A stretch of DNA of 7,726 bases from Chloroflexota bacterium (GTDB taxonomy: Bacteria > Chloroflexota > Dehalococcoidia > Lucifugimonadales > CATQGZ01). The translations under genes and the position numbers were made by a program. The DNA is taken from positions 1-7,726 of the forward strand of contig JAQBTI010000107.1 in NCBI GenBank assembly GCA_027624995.1. The letters are read 5' to 3'. Below, piece after piece: positions 6,545 to 7,726 of the stretch. The notes beneath the pieces are model-generated. The model was not told the origin of the DNA, did no database searches, and worked only from the letters and a program-made list of their open reading frames with translations. Each line of letters opens with the position of its first letter. The stretch's first letter is position 1.

Positions 6545-6982
6545 TTGACGGAGATCGACGGAACGACCGGGTCGAGCACCCGAAATCGAGCACTGTCCTC
6601 CAGGTACTACGAGGCATGGAATAGTGGCGACCTAGCCATCCCGGACGAGATATTCGCAGAGACGTTCTTTATCAATGACCCAGGGAGCCCGGTCCCGCTG
6701 GTAATGGGCCCCAATGGGGTCAAGGGACGGATAAGGGACTATCGCGCCGCATTCCCCGACCTGGAGATTGAGGTCGAGGACGTGGTCGGCGAAGGTGATA
6801 GGGTGGCGACGCGCTGGACCCTTCGCGGCACTCATCTCGGCGTGTTCGCAGGCTTTGAGGCGACCGGCCGACGGATAGAGGTCCCTGGAATCACTATACA
6901 TCGTGCAGACGGCGGCCTCATCGTGGAGGCCTGGGTCAACTGGGATACGCTTGGCATGCGGAGGCAGCTGCAGGGGGAGTGA
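6545..6982 (+). CDS. SnoaL-like / ester cyclase-fold protein (NTF2-like superfamily)
   Basis: A 145-residue protein with a TTG start. It matches the compact SnoaL-like pattern: an N-terminal helix with YYEAWNSGD (21-29), the A-x-x-F-I-N-D segment (39-45), a G-x-x-G-V-K-G-R-I helix leading to RAAFPDLEIEVEDVVGEGDRV (68-88), strand ATRWTLRGTH (89-98), and a final pair VPGITIHR (113-120) and G-G-L-I-V-E-A-W-V-N-W-D-T (123-135). Such proteins form a cone-shaped alpha+beta barrel with a buried pocket. Members include polyketide cyclases, but most single-gene members have no assigned substrate, so no reaction is claimed here. His119 and Asp134 sit on the strands that line the pocket in relatives. 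There is no signal peptide, so it is cytosolic. It is divergent from the Bat cluster and 85 bases upstream of the zinc-ribbon gene. No polyketide genes are nearby. Confidence 0.8.
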   Translation: MTEIDGTTGSSTRNRALSSRYYEAWNSGDLAIPDEIFAETFFINDPGSPVPLVMGPNGVKGRIRDYRAAFPDLEIEVEDVVGEGDRVATRWTLRGTHLGVFAGFEATGRRIEVPGITIHRADGGLIVEAWVNWDTLGMRRQLQGE

Positions 6983-7067
6983 ATCTTCGGCTGGCGTTGT
7001 TGGCGGGCCATGGTAACATGATCATATGGACCCGCGCAGGGCCGTATAGGGCTGCACCGAGGTTTCG

Positions 7068-7703
7068 ATGCCACGCTCTAAAGAAGACAAGCAGCATGCT
7101 GCTGCCGGGGGTATCTACTCGCAGTCGCAGTGCCCCGCGTGCGGCAGCTTCGTTTATGACGACCAACTCGTCCCCACCGAAGGTGGGCAGGCGCTCTGTT
7201 ACGAGTGTTTTGCCAAGCTCGCGGTCAAGCGGTCGAAGCTCCGGCCGCACGAGGTCAGAGTCCCATTTATTGGTATTTCCCTTCTTGAGCTTCTACTGAT
7301 CATCGGGATCATAGGGGGCCTGCTTGCCGTAAGCGTACGCCCAATGATGAAGATCAAGGCGATCGGGGACAGCCATGCCCTGGAGTTTCTGGTGTTCCAG
7401 AGCGAGAACCAGGACCTCAGGGGCCTGGCCTTCGGATTCGTCGAGGACGGAAAGACAAACTGGGACAACCTGATTGAGAACGCGGCGACCGCAGCGGGCA
7501 TCTCGGATGAAGATATGGTCGAGTTTGAGGAGGACATCGCCGACTATCGAAATCACGGTTCACAGGACGCCCAGGCGGGCTCCATTATCGAGACGATCAA
7601 TGCTTGGAAGGATAAGATCAAGGCGCGTCAGACGCCCATCCCACTACTGGATGAGGAGCCGGACGTCGATTTCCAGGAGCTTTTTGAACAGAATAAGCCC
7701 TAG
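7068..7703 (+). CDS. Zinc-ribbon protein with a type IV prepilin-like membrane segment
   Basis: A 211-residue protein. The ATG at 7068 has GAGG 5 bases upstream. Residues 22-47 hold two CxxC pairs (C22-P-A-C25 and C44-Y-E-C47), a treble-clef or zinc-ribbon-like metal site with a FVYDDQLVP strand after the first pair. After a basic stretch (KRSKLRPHEVR, 54-64) comes G69-ISLLELLLIIGIIGG, continuing LLAVSVRP to 92. Counting from I70, Glu is +5, I-I-G is +12 to +14 and Pro is +23. Type IV prepilins have E+5, a similar I-I-G, and Pro at +22. The remaining 118 residues are soluble, acidic and largely helical (FEEDIADY, EELFEQNK-like end), with no cysteine and no recognised domain. If processed by prepilin peptidase, the zinc ribbon would be an unusually long cytoplasmic leader. 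If not, it is a membrane-anchored zinc-ribbon protein. I do not recognise a named family. Confidence 0.8.
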   Translation: MPRSKEDKQHAAAGGIYSQSQCPACGSFVYDDQLVPTEGGQALCYECFAKLAVKRSKLRPHEVRVPFIGISLLELLLIIGIIGGLLAVSVRPMMKIKAIGDSHALEFLVFQSENQDLRGLAFGFVEDGKTNWDNLIENAATAAGISDEDMVEFEEDIADYRNHGSQDAQAGSIIETINAWKDKIKARQTPIPLLDEEPDVDFQELFEQNKP

Positions 7704-7726
7704 CTGTTGCAGGTGACGGTCCCGGT

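Noticed and set aside
6106..6624. 172-residue plus-strand open frame through the divergent region
   Set aside because: It is antisense to MoxR, then crosses the promoter region and the SnoaL-like start in another frame. It has no family motif and no good ribosome binding site.
7011..7027. ATGATCAT and other short palindromes before the zinc-ribbon gene, as a possible operator
   Set aside because: The perfect arms are only 4 bases, and no second copy was seen elsewhere in the window, so chance is a sufficient explanation.
6983..7067. Promoter or terminator between the SnoaL-like and zinc-ribbon genes
   Set aside because: TTGTTG (6997-7002) and TAACAT (7014-7019) are only 11 bases apart. No GC hairpin followed by a T-run is visible.

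Overview
This is a bacterial chromosomal window of fairly high GC (about 60 % by eye), with GTG/TTG-capable starts and very compact gene spacing. Most of it, from 6255 leftwards to base 1, is one minus-strand gene cluster of the 'Bat' (Bacteroides aerotolerance) type: a MoxR AAA+ ATPase, a cytosolic DUF58/VWA protein, a membrane protein with a BatD-like ectodomain and a DUF4381-like cytoplasmic tail, BatA and BatB (membrane-anchored von Willebrand A proteins), BatC (TPR lipoprotein), and the N-terminal 156 residues of BatD, which runs off the left edge. The phylum cannot be fixed from sequence alone. The gene order and style would suit Chloroflexota or another environmental lineage, but this is a weak inference.

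Layout. 1-470: BatD, partial. 479-1240: BatC. 1230-2285: BatB. 2310-3308: BatA. 3305-4279: DUF4381/BatD-like protein, probably with a TTG start. 4375-5262: DUF58. 5263-6255: MoxR. Junctions are mostly overlaps or gaps of 0-24 bases, so translation is likely coupled. The one larger gap is 95 bases, between the DUF58 gene and the DUF4381-like gene. A non-coding divergent region (6256-6544) separates this cluster from two plus-strand genes: a SnoaL-like/ester-cyclase-fold protein (6545-6982, TTG start with a good ribosome binding site) and a 211-residue protein (7068-7703).

How the parts may fit together. Charge distribution around the membrane segments puts the VWA domains of BatA and BatB outside the cytoplasmic membrane, with BatC (lipid-anchored) and BatD. 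MoxR and DUF58 are cytosolic. The DUF4381-like protein has an external Ig-like domain, one membrane span and an internal helical domain, so it could link the ATPase side to the external VWA/TPR side. MoxR Walker A/B, sensor and Arg residues are intact, as are all three VWA metal sites. The family's physiological role is not well settled.

The least ordinary gene is the last one. It joins a four-cysteine zinc ribbon to a segment that closely resembles the N-terminus of a type IV prepilin/pseudopilin, in place of the usual short leader peptide. The external domains of BatD and the DUF4381-like protein also look like diverged copies of one another. I see no RNA genes, mobile elements, CRISPR arrays or convincing intrinsic terminators.
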